Source: Planctomycetota bacterium
GTDB lineage: Bacteria; Planctomycetota; B15-G4; JADJEK01
Reading direction: 5' to 3'
Assembly: GCA_016709145.1 (NCBI GenBank)
Contig: JADJEK010000018.1
Location: 1-57,165 of the forward strand
DNA: 57,165 bases
The notes under the pieces were generated by a model. The model saw only the letters and a list, made by a program, of their open reading frames with translations. It had not been told where the DNA came from and did not search any database. Made by a program: the position numbers and the translations under genes. Position 1 is the first letter of the stretch. Each line of letters starts with the position of its first letter. Shown here piece by piece: positions 1-11,750 of this stretch.

Positions 1-2043
<2,043 letters not shown>

Positions 2044-2150
2044 CGAGTCCGTCGTCCGGTGAATGCCGGTCGAAGTCCCGCTCGGGCTGCTAGGTTGTGC
2101 GCCGACTCGGACGCGTCCGCGACCGGGTCGGCGTGATCCGAAGGATGCGG

Positions 2151-3584
2151 ATGCTCGAACTCGCGCGGCTGGTGGCCATCGTCGGAGCCGAACACGTCCT
2201 CACCCGACCCGGTGAGACGTTCGTGTACGAGTGCGACGGCACCACGCACTTCCGCCAGCGTCCGGCCGCGGTCGTGCTGCCCGCGAGCACCGCGGAAGTC
2301 GCGGCCGTCGTACGCGAACTCGCTGTGGCCGGCGTTCCGTTCGTCGCGCGCGGCGCGGGCACGGGACTGTCGGGCGGCGCCGTGCCGATCCATGGCGGCA
2401 TCGTCATCGAGACCGCGCGCATGCGTCGCGTGATCGAGATCGACGCCGACAACCGCTTCGCGCGCGTCGAGTGCGGGATCACGAACGCGGCGGTGTCGAA
2501 GGCCGCGCGTCCGTTCGGCCTGTTCTACGCGCCCGATCCGTCGTCGCAGGCAGCCTGCACGATCGGCGGCAACGTCGCCGAGAACTCGGGTGGGCCGCAT
2601 TGCTTCAAGTACGGCGCGACGTTTCGGCACGTGCTCGGCGTGACCGCGGTATTGCCGGACGGCGAGATCGTCGAGTGCGGCGGTCCGCTCGCCGATGCGC
2701 CCGGACTCGACATCGGCACGTTCCTGGTCGGCTCCGAAGGCACCTGCGCGATCGTGACCGAGGCGACGTTGCGCCTGTTGCCGCTGCCCGAACGCACCGA
2801 GACGTTGCTGGCCGCGTTTTCGACCATCGAGATCGCCTGCGACGTGGTGAAGCGCATCCTCGCGGCCGGACTCGAACCGAGTGCGCTCGAGATCCTCGAT
2901 CGCGCGACGATCGAAGCGGTCGAACGCTCGGTCTACGCGGCCGGATATCCGAAGGACGCCGGCGCCGTGCTGCTCGTCGAGTTCGACGGCTTGTCCGAAT
3001 CGGTGGACGCCGCGTCGGCTCGCGCCCAGGCTCTGTTCCAAGAGGCGGCCGCGCTCGGCTTCGAGCGCGCCAGCGACGACGCCCATCGATCGAAGCTGTG
3101 GAAGGGCCGCAAGGGCGCGTTCGGCGCCATGGGGCGCCTCGCTCCCGACCTCTACGTGCAAGACGCGGTGGTGCCGCGCTCGCGCTTGCCGGAGGTCTTG
3201 GCCAAGGTCGTCGCGATCGGCCGAGAGCACGGCCTGCGTCTGTCGAACGTGTTCCACGCCGGCGACGGCAATCTGCATCCGAACGTCTCGTACGACCGCC
3301 GCGACGCCGACGAGATGGCGCGCGTACTCGCGGCCGGCGCGAAGATCATGCAAGTCTGCGTCGACGCCGGTGGTTCGCTGTCGGGCGAGCACGGCATCGG
3401 CATCGAGAAGCGCGACGCGATGCATCTCGTGTTCAGCGACGACGACCTGCTGCGCATGCGCCTGTTGCGCGAGGCCTTCAATCCGCGCGAACTGCTGAAT
3501 CCCGGCAAGGTGTTGCCGACCGGCAAGCGCTGCGTGGAGGCCAAGGCCGGCATGCTCGAGCCTTCGGCGGAGGACGGCCCGTGA
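2151..3584 (+). CDS. glcD: Glycolate oxidase FAD-linked subunit GlcD
   Basis: FAD-binding subunit of glycolate (2-hydroxyacid) dehydrogenase, which oxidises glycolate to glyoxylate and passes electrons through GlcF. The N-terminal PCMH-type FAD domain shows GAGTGLSGGAVP, the TIGGNVAENSGGPHCFKYG segment and VGSEGTCAIVTEATLRL. The C-terminal FAD-oxidase domain ends with the GDGNLHPNVSY and GEHGIGIEKR motifs and a final NPRELLNPGKVLP. I chose ATG 2151 because AAGG (2141-2144) sits six bases upstream; GTG 2097 and ATG 2145 are open alternatives. Its stop overlaps the glcE start by four bases (GTGA), so translation is probably coupled. Length, about 477 residues, is normal for the family. Confidence 0.93.
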   Translation: MLELARLVAIVGAEHVLTRPGETFVYECDGTTHFRQRPAAVVLPASTAEVAAVVRELAVAGVPFVARGAGTGLSGGAVPIHGGIVIETARMRRVIEIDADNRFARVECGITNAAVSKAARPFGLFYAPDPSSQAACTIGGNVAENSGGPHCFKYGATFRHVLGVTAVLPDGEIVECGGPLADAPGLDIGTFLVGSEGTCAIVTEATLRLLPLPERTETLLAAFSTIEIACDVVKRILAAGLEPSALEILDRATIEAVERSVYAAGYPKDAGAVLLVEFDGLSESVDAASARAQALFQEAAALGFERASDDAHRSKLWKGRKGAFGAMGRLAPDLYVQDAVVPRSRLPEVLAKVVAIGREHGLRLSNVFHAGDGNLHPNVSYDRRDADEMARVLAAGAKIMQVCVDAGGSLSGEHGIGIEKRDAMHLVFSDDDLLRMRLLREAFNPRELLNPGKVLPTGKRCVEAKAGMLEPSAEDGP

Positions 3585-4936
3585 TCGAGCCCTTCCGCAA
3601 GCTGCTCGGTAAACAGGACGCGTTCGACGTCCGCCCCGAGGATCCCGCGGGCGGCGTGCTCGGCGCACGGCCGAAGCTCGCGTTGCGTCCGCGCTCGGCG
3701 CAGGAAGTCGCTGCGGTGCTCCAGGTCGCCGCGGAGCGTGGGGTCACGGTCGCACCGTGGGGCGGTGGGCAGCATCAAGACCGCGGCGCCGTGCCGGCGT
3801 CGGCGGACATCGTGTTGCTCACGGGTCAACTCGCGGGCATCACGCGATTCGACGCGGCGGATCAAACGCTGAGCGCGAAAGCCGGCACGCGCCTCGCCGA
3901 CATCGCGCAAGCCGCGCGCGCGGAACGCCTGTGGTTGCCGCTCGATCCGCCTGGTCTCGAACGCGCGACGATCGGCGGTGTGTTGGCCGCGGGAGTGTCC
4001 GGACCACTGCGGACGGGATTCGGCCAACCGATCGACCACGTGCTCGGCACGCTCACCGCGCATTCGGACGGACGCTTGGCGACGTCGGGCGGCCGCTTGG
4101 TGAAGAACGTCACCGGCTACGACCTGCATCGCTTGCTCCATGGTTCGTGCGGCGCGTTGGCCGTGATCTGCGAAGTCCATCTGCGCCTGCGGCCGTTGCC
4201 GCAATGCGATGCGTCGATCGCGGTCACGCTCGGGGATGCCGAGACGCTCGATCGCTTCCTCGCGCTCGTGCGCGAAGCGCGCGAGGCACCGGTCGCGTAC
4301 GTCGTCGTCGACGTCGAATCCGCGCGCTCGGCGCAGTTGCCGCTCGATCTCGGGCACAAAGACGGCGCGTACCTCGTGCTGCTGCGCTACTGCGACGCCG
4401 AGAAGGCCGTGGAACGCGCGCTGTCCTCGATCCGGACCGCCGCGGCCGCGGCGCAGGCGTTGCTCGTGCAAGCGCTCGATGCCGACGTCGGTGTCAAGAC
4501 GTTCGAGCGCATCCGTGAGTGGCCGTCGCGTTGCGCGCTCGACGGAGCGTCGAAGCCCGTGGTCGCGAAGCTCGCGGCCTTGCCGATGCGCGCGGGCAAG
4601 TCGACGCTCGGTGGCTTGGTCGAAGCTGGCCTCGCGGCCTGCGCCGGAACCGGCGCGCCGTGCGCTCTGCTGGTCGAACCCGCGCTCGGCCTGATCCGCT
4701 TCGTGTTCGCCGGCGAGCCGACGCGGCCGACGTTCGACGCGCTCTCGGCGTTGACGCGACGCGAACCCGAACGCATGCGTTTCACGATCGAGAGTGGTCC
4801 GGCCGCGATCCGAGCGATGTTCGCGCGGCACTTGGGTCGAACGGCTTCGTTCACGCTGCAACGCCGGCTCAAGCGAGCCACGGACCCGGCCGGCATCCTC
4901 GTCCCGGGTCGCGTGGAAGGGGATGACGTCGCATGA
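3581..4936 (+). CDS. glcE: Glycolate oxidase subunit GlcE
   Basis: Second FAD-domain subunit of glycolate oxidase, acting with GlcD and GlcF. The 451-residue product has a PCMH-like FAD domain: RPRSAQEVAAVLQ, the PWGGGQ loop, LPLDPPGLERATIGGVLA and the LVKNVTGYDLHRL motif that is typical of GlcE. The C-terminal half is weakly conserved, as usual for this subunit, and ends DPAGILVPGR. Start GTG 3581 is well supported: GGAGG lies at 3569-3573, seven bases upstream, and the codon overlaps the glcD stop. The same frame stays open far upstream inside glcD, but that stretch is a high-GC artefact. The stop overlaps the glcF start (ATGA). Confidence 0.9.
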   Translation: MIEPFRKLLGKQDAFDVRPEDPAGGVLGARPKLALRPRSAQEVAAVLQVAAERGVTVAPWGGGQHQDRGAVPASADIVLLTGQLAGITRFDAADQTLSAKAGTRLADIAQAARAERLWLPLDPPGLERATIGGVLAAGVSGPLRTGFGQPIDHVLGTLTAHSDGRLATSGGRLVKNVTGYDLHRLLHGSCGALAVICEVHLRLRPLPQCDASIAVTLGDAETLDRFLALVREAREAPVAYVVVDVESARSAQLPLDLGHKDGAYLVLLRYCDAEKAVERALSSIRTAAAAAQALLVQALDADVGVKTFERIREWPSRCALDGASKPVVAKLAALPMRAGKSTLGGLVEAGLAACAGTGAPCALLVEPALGLIRFVFAGEPTRPTFDALSALTRREPERMRFTIESGPAAIRAMFARHLGRTASFTLQRRLKRATDPAGILVPGRVEGDDVA

Positions 4937-6255
4937 GCGCGACTCCAACCGGCGGAATCCACTCCCGCGAAGACTTGGTGCAGATGGAGCGCGCGCTCGA
5001 CTGCGTGCATTGCGGTCTGTGTCTGCCCTCGTGTCCGACGTACGAACTGCTCGGCCGCGAGTCGTCGAGTCCGCGCGGCCGCATCTACCTCATGCGCGGC
5101 TTGGCCGAAGGCACGATCGCTCCCGAGGACGACGTCGTTCGCGATCTCGACCAATGCCTGGTCTGTCGCGCGTGCGAACCGGTCTGCCCGTCGGGCGTCG
5201 AGTACGGCGCGATGATGGAGTTCACGCGCTCGCACGTGCTCGAGCCCGTGCGCAAGAAGCCGCTGAAGCAACGCGTGAAGCGCTGGTTCCTGCGCTCCGT
5301 GTTGCCGCATCCGGCGAAATTGCGTCGCGTCGCCGCTCTGCTCGGCATGGTCCACGGTTCGGGCGTGCGCGGACTGTTGCGCAAGTACGGCGTGGTGCGC
5401 TTCCTGTCCGAGGAACTCGATCTGCGCGACCAACTGCTGCCGCCGCTGCCGCCGGCGCGCGAGCGCAAAGGGCTGCCGCGCACGACGCCGGCGAAGGGCG
5501 CGCGCCGTGGACGCGTGGCGTTCCTCGAAGGCTGCGTGATGCCGATCCTGCTCGGCTCGATCAACCGCGCGACGGTCCGTGTGTTGTCGAACCAGGGCTT
5601 CGACGTCGACGTGATCGAACCGCGCGGCTGCTGCGGCGCGCTGTCCGCGCACTTCGGTCAGCTCGACCTCGCGCGCGCCGCGGCGCTGAAGCTCGTGCGC
5701 GCGTGCGCCGACCTCGGCGACGTCGACGCGATCGTCGTGAACTCCGCGGGCTGCGGCGCGGCCATGAAGGAGTACGGCCGCTTGCTCGACGACCAGAGCG
5801 GACTGTCGGCGATGGACAAGGCCGCGGCGCACGCGTTCGCGTCGAAGGTGAAGGACGTCACCGAGTTCTTGGCCGAGCAAGGGATGCGTGGTTCGCCGCG
5901 CGAGTGCAAGGCCAAGGTGACGTACGCCGACGCCTGCCATCTCGCGCACGCGCAGCGCGTCACGGCGCAACCGCGTGACCTCCTGCGCGCGATCCCCGGC
6001 CTGACGTTGGTCGAGCTCGCGCGGCCCGATCGCTGCTGCGGCGCCGCTGGGCTCTACAACGCGTTGCATCCGAAAGAGTCGCTGGCGCTCTTGTCCGAGC
6101 GCATGACCGACGTCGAGCACACCGGCGCGTCGGTCCTCGTCAGCGCGAATCCCGGTTGCCTGCTGCAATGGCGCGCCGGAGTCCGCATGCGCCGCCTCGA
6201 CGTCGAGGTCGTGCATCCGCTCGAGCTGATCGATCGCGCGTGGGGCGACCCGTGA
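4933..6255 (+). CDS. glcF: Glycolate oxidase iron-sulfur subunit GlcF
   Basis: Electron-transfer subunit of glycolate oxidase, 440 residues, close to the family norm. Two ferredoxin-type [4Fe-4S] motifs are complete: C24, C27, C30, C34 followed by Pro, and C75, C78, C81, C85 followed by Pro. Two CCG domains follow with the signatures EPRGCCGALSAHFGQ and RPDRCCGAAGLYN, which are the cysteine-rich heterodisulfide-reductase-like modules of this family. ATG 4933 overlaps the glcE stop by four bases, and its own stop overlaps the next gene's GTG by four bases. With glcD and glcE it makes a complete three-subunit enzyme. Confidence 0.94.
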   Translation: MSATPTGGIHSREDLVQMERALDCVHCGLCLPSCPTYELLGRESSSPRGRIYLMRGLAEGTIAPEDDVVRDLDQCLVCRACEPVCPSGVEYGAMMEFTRSHVLEPVRKKPLKQRVKRWFLRSVLPHPAKLRRVAALLGMVHGSGVRGLLRKYGVVRFLSEELDLRDQLLPPLPPARERKGLPRTTPAKGARRGRVAFLEGCVMPILLGSINRATVRVLSNQGFDVDVIEPRGCCGALSAHFGQLDLARAAALKLVRACADLGDVDAIVVNSAGCGAAMKEYGRLLDDQSGLSAMDKAAAHAFASKVKDVTEFLAEQGMRGSPRECKAKVTYADACHLAHAQRVTAQPRDLLRAIPGLTLVELARPDRCCGAAGLYNALHPKESLALLSERMTDVEHTGASVLVSANPGCLLQWRAGVRMRRLDVEVVHPLELIDRAWGDP

Positions 6256-7979
6256 GCGCCCCCCGGCTGCATTACGCGGTCGGGTTGACGCGATGCGCGA
6301 CGCACCACGTCGACGTGACGTTGCGCGTGGACGACGTCCACGGCGACCTCGAGCTGTGGTTGCCGGCTTGGACGCCCGGCTCGTACATGATCCGTGAGTT
6401 CGCGCGCAATCTGCGCGCGCCGCGGGCACGCGCATCCGACGGCGCCGAACCGCGCGTCGAGCGCATCGACAAAGCGACGCTGCTCGTGCGCGGCGGCCGG
6501 GGGACGATCGAGCTGAGCTATCGCGTCTACGCCAACGAAGTGTCGGTGCGGACCACGTGGGTCGACGCGGAGCGCGCGCTGCTGAACGGGGCGTCGACGT
6601 ACTTGATCCCACGCGGTCGCGAACACGAGCCGATCGCGCTCTCGATCGACGTGCCGTCGAGCTGGCGCGTGTTCACGGCATTGCCGCGAACAAGCGACGG
6701 CACGTGGCTCGCGAGCGATCACGATCGACTGGTCGACTCGCCGATCGCGTGCGGCGCGTTCGACGAACGCAGCTTCGACGTCGACGGAGTCCGTCACGCG
6801 TTCGCGTTCTGCGGTCGCGGCAACTGGGAGCCCGAGAAGGTCGAGCGCGCCGCCGCCGCGATCGTGGCCGAGAACGCGCGCGTGTTCGGATCGCTGCCGT
6901 ACGCGAACTACGCGTTCCTCGCGTTCACGACGGCCGAAGGCCGCGGCGGACTGGAGCACCGCGATTCGTGCGTGCTGTTGCATCCGCGTCTGCAGTTCGA
7001 CGAGCCCGTGGGTTGGCACGACTTCGTCACGCTGATCGCGCACGAGCACTTCCACTCCTGGAACGTGAAGTGGGCGCGCCCGGCCGAACTGGCCGCGGCC
7101 GACCTGCGGGCCGAGACCTACACGCGATCCCTGTGGATCGCCGAAGGCGTGACTTCCTACTACGACGAGCTCACGCCGCTGCGTGCGGGAGTGATGGCCC
7201 GTGCCGTGTACCTCCAGCGCATCGCCGACGCGATCACGCGGTATCGCGAAACGCCCGGGCGAGCCTGCGAGACGTTGGAAGACGCATCGCTGCTGGCATG
7301 GGTCCGGCTCTATCGGCCGGACGAGGATTCGCCGAACTCGGGTGTGTCCTACTACGCGAAGGGCGCGCTGGTGGCGTTGCTGCTCGACCTCGAGATCCGC
7401 ACCAGGAGTGCCGATCGCGCGACTCTGGACCACGTGATGGCCGCGTTCGTGCGCGAGTTCCCGCCGCAGGGTCGGGGCTATCGCGGTCACGACTTCGAGC
7501 GCATCTGCTCGGCCGCGGCCGGCGCGGACCTGACCGCGTTCTTCGATCGCGCGGTGCGATCGACGGCCGAGCTCGAGTTCGAGGCGCCGCTCGCGCGATT
7601 CGGACTCGCGCTGCGCGACAAGCCGAAGGACAAGCCGACCGCGCGCGATCTGATCGGCGCGCGCGTCCGCCGCGTGGAGCGCCGCACGGTCATCGACGGC
7701 ATCGATCCGGATTCCCCGGCGGAGCTCGCCGGGCTGTCGGCGCGCGACGAGCTGATCGCGTTGGACGGATTACGCGTCGATGCCGACACGCTGGCGCAAC
7801 GACTGCGCGCTGTACCCGTGGGCCGCGGCGCGACCTTCGCCCTGTTGCGTGACGACGTCCTGATCGAGCGCTCGGTGGTCCTCACGCGTGGACCGGCCTC
7901 GAGCGTCGTACTCACGGCGATCGACGACGTCGACGCCGCGACGCGCGCTCGCCGTGACGCGTGGTTGCGTGGCGCGTGA
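6252..7979 (+). CDS. M61-family metallopeptidase with PDZ domain
   Basis: Predicted zinc aminopeptidase of the M61 (glycyl aminopeptidase) family, 575 residues. The beta-rich N-terminal domain has the diagnostic LPAWTPGSYMIREFARN. The gluzincin site is H264-E265-H266-F267-H268, with the third ligand expected at E298 in WIAEGVTSYYDEL. A PDZ domain occupies about residues 465-541 (VIDGIDPDSPAELAGLSARDELIALDG). I see no signal peptide, so a cytoplasmic location is likely. GTG 6252 overlaps the glcF stop, so it is the fourth cistron of this operon although it has no obvious link to glycolate metabolism. Known family members cleave N-terminal Gly or Ala from peptides; the substrate here is unknown. 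Confidence 0.87.
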   Translation: MSAPRLHYAVGLTRCATHHVDVTLRVDDVHGDLELWLPAWTPGSYMIREFARNLRAPRARASDGAEPRVERIDKATLLVRGGRGTIELSYRVYANEVSVRTTWVDAERALLNGASTYLIPRGREHEPIALSIDVPSSWRVFTALPRTSDGTWLASDHDRLVDSPIACGAFDERSFDVDGVRHAFAFCGRGNWEPEKVERAAAAIVAENARVFGSLPYANYAFLAFTTAEGRGGLEHRDSCVLLHPRLQFDEPVGWHDFVTLIAHEHFHSWNVKWARPAELAAADLRAETYTRSLWIAEGVTSYYDELTPLRAGVMARAVYLQRIADAITRYRETPGRACETLEDASLLAWVRLYRPDEDSPNSGVSYYAKGALVALLLDLEIRTRSADRATLDHVMAAFVREFPPQGRGYRGHDFERICSAAAGADLTAFFDRAVRSTAELEFEAPLARFGLALRDKPKDKPTARDLIGARVRRVERRTVIDGIDPDSPAELAGLSARDELIALDGLRVDADTLAQRLRAVPVGRGATFALLRDDVLIERSVVLTRGPASSVVLTAIDDVDAATRARRDAWLRGA

Positions 7980-7983
7980 CGCG

Positions 7984-8775
7984 ATGAACGTTCCGGCGTC
8001 CAAACTGCCGCTGTCGGTCTGCGTCATCACGAAGGACGAAGCCGCGAACATCCGCGCGTGTCTCGAAGCGCTCGCGATCGCGGACGATCTCGTCGTCGTG
8101 GATTCGGGGTCGACCGACGCCACGGTCGCGATCGCGACCGCGTGCGGCGCGCGCGTCGTGCATCAGGACTTCCTCGGACACGTGCGCCAGAAACAGCGGG
8201 CCGTCGAACTCGCGCGGCACGATTGGGTGTTCTGCGTCGATGCCGACGAGGTCGCGAGTCCGGAACTCGTCGCGGCGATCGCGCGCGAACTCATGCGGCC
8301 CGAGAGCGAACGGGCGGTCGGCTACGAAGTCGCGCGTCACTCGGTCTACGCCGGCAAGCCGATCGATCACGGCGGTTGGTGGCCGGAATGGCGACTGCGA
8401 CTGTTCGATCGTCGGCGCGGAGCGTGGGGCGGTCAGGACCCGCACGATCACGTCTACGTCGAGGGGTCGACGCGGCGACTGCTCGGCGAACTCACGCACT
8501 ACAACTTCCGCGACCTCGCGCACCACGTGCGCAAGATCGACTCGTACGCGGCGATCGTCGCGCGTCGCGATCTCGAACTCGGGAGGCGCTTCGCGCTGCA
8601 CAAGCTCGTGCTGCGACCGCCGCTGCGGTTCTTGAAGATGTACGTGTGGCGGCAGGGCTTCCGCGACGGCCTGCGCGGCTTCATCCTGGCGTGGATGGGC
8701 GCGTTCTCGGTGTTCCTCAAGTACGCGAAGACCTGGGAGCGCGAGCAGCGACCTCGCGACGAACCGCCGCGATGA
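7984..8775 (+). CDS. Family 2 glycosyltransferase, WaaE/KdtX-like
   Basis: Inverting GT-A glycosyltransferase, 263 residues. The N-terminus SVCVITKDEAANIRACLEAL and the VVVDSGSTDAT loop bind the nucleotide sugar, and D86-A87-D88 (CVDADEV) is the metal-binding DxD-like motif. The middle part, with GWWPEWRLRLFDRRRGAW and HVYVEG, and the C-terminal basic/hydrophobic helices resemble the WaaE/KdtX group that adds a heptose or glucose to the lipopolysaccharide core. A role in outer-membrane glycan synthesis is inferred, not shown. ATG 7984 starts four bases after the peptidase stop; no good Shine-Dalgarno is visible, so coupling is likely. Its stop overlaps the helicase start (ATGA). Confidence 0.84.
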   Translation: MNVPASKLPLSVCVITKDEAANIRACLEALAIADDLVVVDSGSTDATVAIATACGARVVHQDFLGHVRQKQRAVELARHDWVFCVDADEVASPELVAAIARELMRPESERAVGYEVARHSVYAGKPIDHGGWWPEWRLRLFDRRRGAWGGQDPHDHVYVEGSTRRLLGELTHYNFRDLAHHVRKIDSYAAIVARRDLELGRRFALHKLVLRPPLRFLKMYVWRQGFRDGLRGFILAWMGAFSVFLKYAKTWEREQRPRDEPPR

Positions 8776-11582
8776 CCGGATTGCCGGTCGCGTGCACGTT
8801 CGTCACGGTGCGGGTCGGTCGCGCGTCGACCGAGTTCGCCGCGCTGCGCGTGGAAGCCGACCAGGACGTCGGTTCCGGCAAGGTCCTGGTGCGCGCGCTG
8901 ACGGGTCACGCCGATCGCGTCGAGGCCGCGCTGACGTTGTTCGCGTTCGCGCACGGCACGCGCGTGGTGGCCGAGGACCGCGCGCGCTTGCGCGAATCGA
9001 TCGCGGTCGACGCGCTCGGTCTGCACGGCGAGTGGGAGCGCATCGCCGAGACGACGATGCTCGCGCTGCTCGTCCACCCGGAGTTCGGTGATCTCGGTCT
9101 CGCGGCTTGGGCTCGACTGGCGGAACTGCAAGAGGCGCGCAGCGCGGCCGACGAGGTCCGCTTGCTCGCACGCCGTGTGGTGCAGTTGCGCGAGGATCTG
9201 GCGCGCGAGAACTCGCTGACGGCCGTGCAATCGCTGCATGCGTTGCTCTCGCGAGGCGACGCGGCCACGCACGATCTCGTCGCCGACGTGCGCGGATCCG
9301 AGCAGCCGCAGCGCTTCGTCGCGCAGGACGGGCTCGTGGGCCAGCCGCGCGGGGATGGCGAGCCTCCGTTCGTCGCGGTCGAGCGCGAGACGATCGACGC
9401 GGTGTTCGCCGCCGATGGTCCGTTCGCGAACGCGTTGGTCGGCTACGTGCCACGCCCCGAGCAAGTCGAACTCGCGCATGCCGTGGCGAAGGCGTTGCAC
9501 GAGGGCAAGGCGCTGGTGGCCGAAGCCGGGACCGGCGTCGGCAAATCACTCGGCTACCTCGTGCCGTCCGCGTTGTTCTCGTGGCGCAACCAGGTGCCGG
9601 TGATCCTCGCGACGCGGACCAAGAACCTGCAAGCGCAGTTGTTCGAGAAAGACGTGCCGACGCTCGTCCGCGCGCTCGGGATCCCGCTGTCCGTGGCCTT
9701 GGTGAAGGGTCGCGGGGACTACCTCTGTCTGCGGCGGTTGGCGACGGTCCTCGAGCAGGCGATGGACGACGGCGATCCGCACGACCGACTGGGCGCGCTC
9801 TACCTCGAACGTTTCGCCGCATGCAGCGCGGACGGTGATCTCGAACGCGTGTCGAGCTGGATGTTGCGGCGGCTGCCGTCGTTGTCGCGGCTCGTCGACG
9901 ACGTGCGCTGTGAGCATGGGCCATCGGGCCGCCGGTGTCGCTTCGGGACGCGGTGCTTCTATCCGCGGCTTGCGCGTCGCGTCGCGGGTGCGCATCTGCT
10001 GATCGCGAACCATGCGCTGGCGTTGAACTGGCCGCGTGGGTTCTTCGAACCGACGTGCATCGTGTTCGACGAGGGCCATGACCTCCCCGACTCGGCCACC
10101 GAAGCGTTCGGTCTCGAAGTCTCGGAGGGGCAAGCGCGCTTCACGTTGGCGCGTCTGCTCGGCCGCAAGCGCGGCGCCGGCGCGGCGGCCGACTTGCGGC
10201 GCGCCGAACAGAAGAGCGGCGTGCCGTTGCTCGGCATCCGCGAGCAGGTCGAGCAAGCGACCGCGGCCGCGGCCGCCTTGATCGTCCGTATGGACGGGTG
10301 GAGCAGCACGCTGGCGCCGTTGTTCGCGGGTGCCGGCACGCCCGAGGACGGCGACGTGCGCCGGCTCGTGCGGCTCGACGCACCGGTCCGCGGTAGTCCG
10401 GCGTTCGAGGCGTTCGCGGCCGCCGCGCGCGCATGGAACGCGGAGTATCGGTCGATCGCGGTGCGCCTCGCCGAACTGTCGGACCACCTCGAAGCATCGG
10501 GGCTGGAGGATCGCGACGCCAGCGGCACGCTCGCGGAGTTGCGCTTCGACTTCGGGCTCGCCGCCGAGCGTGTGGATGCCGTCGCCGCCGCGCTCGACGC
10601 GATCCTCGAGGGCAGCGATCGGCAGGTCGCGTGGATCGAGCAACGCGGCGGAGCGCTGCGCACGTCGATCGCGTTGCGCATGGTGCCGATCGAGATCGGC
10701 GCCGAAGTGCGCATGCGCGTGCTCGAGCGTTTGCACGCCACCGTCATGACCTCGGCGACGCTGAGTTCGGCCGGCGATTTCACGTTCTTCGCGGGACAGA
10801 CCGGACTCGACGAGTTCGATGCCGCGCGCAAGCTCGAGCCGTTGCGTCTCGGCTCGCCGTTCGACTACGCGCGTCAGTTGCGGTTCGTGTTGCCGCTCGC
10901 GCTCGGCGATCCGCTCGCGCGGGACGCGAACGCCGCCGCTCGCGTGATCGCGCGGACCACGTTCGCGCTCGCCGTCCTGCTCGAGGGTCGCACGCTGGTG
11001 TTGTTCAACGCGCGATCGCGCATGACGCGTGTCGCCGAACTCCTGCGCGCGCCGCTCGCGCGCGAGGGCATCGAGGTCCTGTGCCCTGGACAGGACGGCA
11101 GCACGGCGCGTGTGCTCGAGCGCTTCCGCAACGCGGAGCGCGCCGTGTTGCTCGGCGCGCGGTCGTTCTGGGAAGGCGTCGACGCGCCGGGCGCGCGCAT
11201 CAAGTGCGTGATCCAAGAGCGCATCCCGTTCGAGTCCCCCGGCGATCCGGTACACGCGGCGCGCTGCGAGGCGCTCGATCGCCGTGGCAAGTCGGGGTTC
11301 CGCGACTACTCGCTGCAGCGCGCGTTGCTGCGCATCCGGCAAGGGTCGGGCCGCATCGTGCGTGGGCCGACGGACAGCGGCTTGGTGGTGTTGCTCGATC
11401 CGCGCATCGTCACCCAAGCGTCGTACGGGCCCGCCGTACGGGCGTCGTTGCCCGCGCCGTTGTCGGCGGGGCCCGCGGAGCGCGTGCTGGCCGATGCTTT
11501 GGCGTCCCTCGGCGTTTTGGGCGCGGCGAAGATCCCCGAACTCCTCGAACGAGCTTCCGAAGCCCTGTCGACGGACCGCTGA
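8772..11582 (+). CDS. dinG: DinG/XPD-type Fe-S DNA helicase with extended N-terminus
   Basis: Superfamily 2 helicase of the DinG/YoaA family, 936 residues, predicted to unwind 5'-overhang, D-loop or R-loop DNA. Walker A is AEAGTGVGKS with K258; the Walker B box is DEGH starting at D433; motif VI is RQGSGRIVR with Q857. Four cysteines placed as in XPD/DinG (C319, C380, C389, C395) should hold the [4Fe-4S] cluster. E. coli DinG has about 716 residues. The surplus here is an N-terminal region of about 220 residues, positioned where Bacillus DinG carries a DEDD exonuclease, but I do not see the acidic DxE triad; the domain may be inactive. ATG 8772 overlaps the glycosyltransferase stop. It closes the six-gene chain. 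Confidence 0.9.
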   Translation: MTGLPVACTFVTVRVGRASTEFAALRVEADQDVGSGKVLVRALTGHADRVEAALTLFAFAHGTRVVAEDRARLRESIAVDALGLHGEWERIAETTMLALLVHPEFGDLGLAAWARLAELQEARSAADEVRLLARRVVQLREDLARENSLTAVQSLHALLSRGDAATHDLVADVRGSEQPQRFVAQDGLVGQPRGDGEPPFVAVERETIDAVFAADGPFANALVGYVPRPEQVELAHAVAKALHEGKALVAEAGTGVGKSLGYLVPSALFSWRNQVPVILATRTKNLQAQLFEKDVPTLVRALGIPLSVALVKGRGDYLCLRRLATVLEQAMDDGDPHDRLGALYLERFAACSADGDLERVSSWMLRRLPSLSRLVDDVRCEHGPSGRRCRFGTRCFYPRLARRVAGAHLLIANHALALNWPRGFFEPTCIVFDEGHDLPDSATEAFGLEVSEGQARFTLARLLGRKRGAGAAADLRRAEQKSGVPLLGIREQVEQATAAAAALIVRMDGWSSTLAPLFAGAGTPEDGDVRRLVRLDAPVRGSPAFEAFAAAARAWNAEYRSIAVRLAELSDHLEASGLEDRDASGTLAELRFDFGLAAERVDAVAAALDAILEGSDRQVAWIEQRGGALRTSIALRMVPIEIGAEVRMRVLERLHATVMTSATLSSAGDFTFFAGQTGLDEFDAARKLEPLRLGSPFDYARQLRFVLPLALGDPLARDANAAARVIARTTFALAVLLEGRTLVLFNARSRMTRVAELLRAPLAREGIEVLCPGQDGSTARVLERFRNAERAVLLGARSFWEGVDAPGARIKCVIQERIPFESPGDPVHAARCEALDRRGKSGFRDYSLQRALLRIRQGSGRIVRGPTDSGLVVLLDPRIVTQASYGPAVRASLPAPLSAGPAERVLADALASLGVLGAAKIPELLERASEALSTDR

Positions 11583-11750
11583 GCGCGTGGCTCTCGCGGT
11601 CCGTGCGGGACGATGTCGACCGCGGTGCCGTGGCGAGTCGCGCATTCCGGTCGCGCGAGAACGTGCTGACGCACGAGCGCATGCGAGTCGGACGAGTGTG
11701 CGACCTGCGCCGATCGTGCGCTTCGCTCACGAGTCGTCGTCAGCCGTGAC

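Noticed and set aside
2231..3580. Extra upstream coding region fused to glcE
   Set aside because: The frame stays open inside glcD, but the protein is Arg-rich noise; GTG 3581 with GGAGG gives the normal GlcE length.
4387..6612. 740-codon open frame opposite glcE-glcF
   Set aside because: No recognisable motif; the sense strand encodes two complete known subunits.
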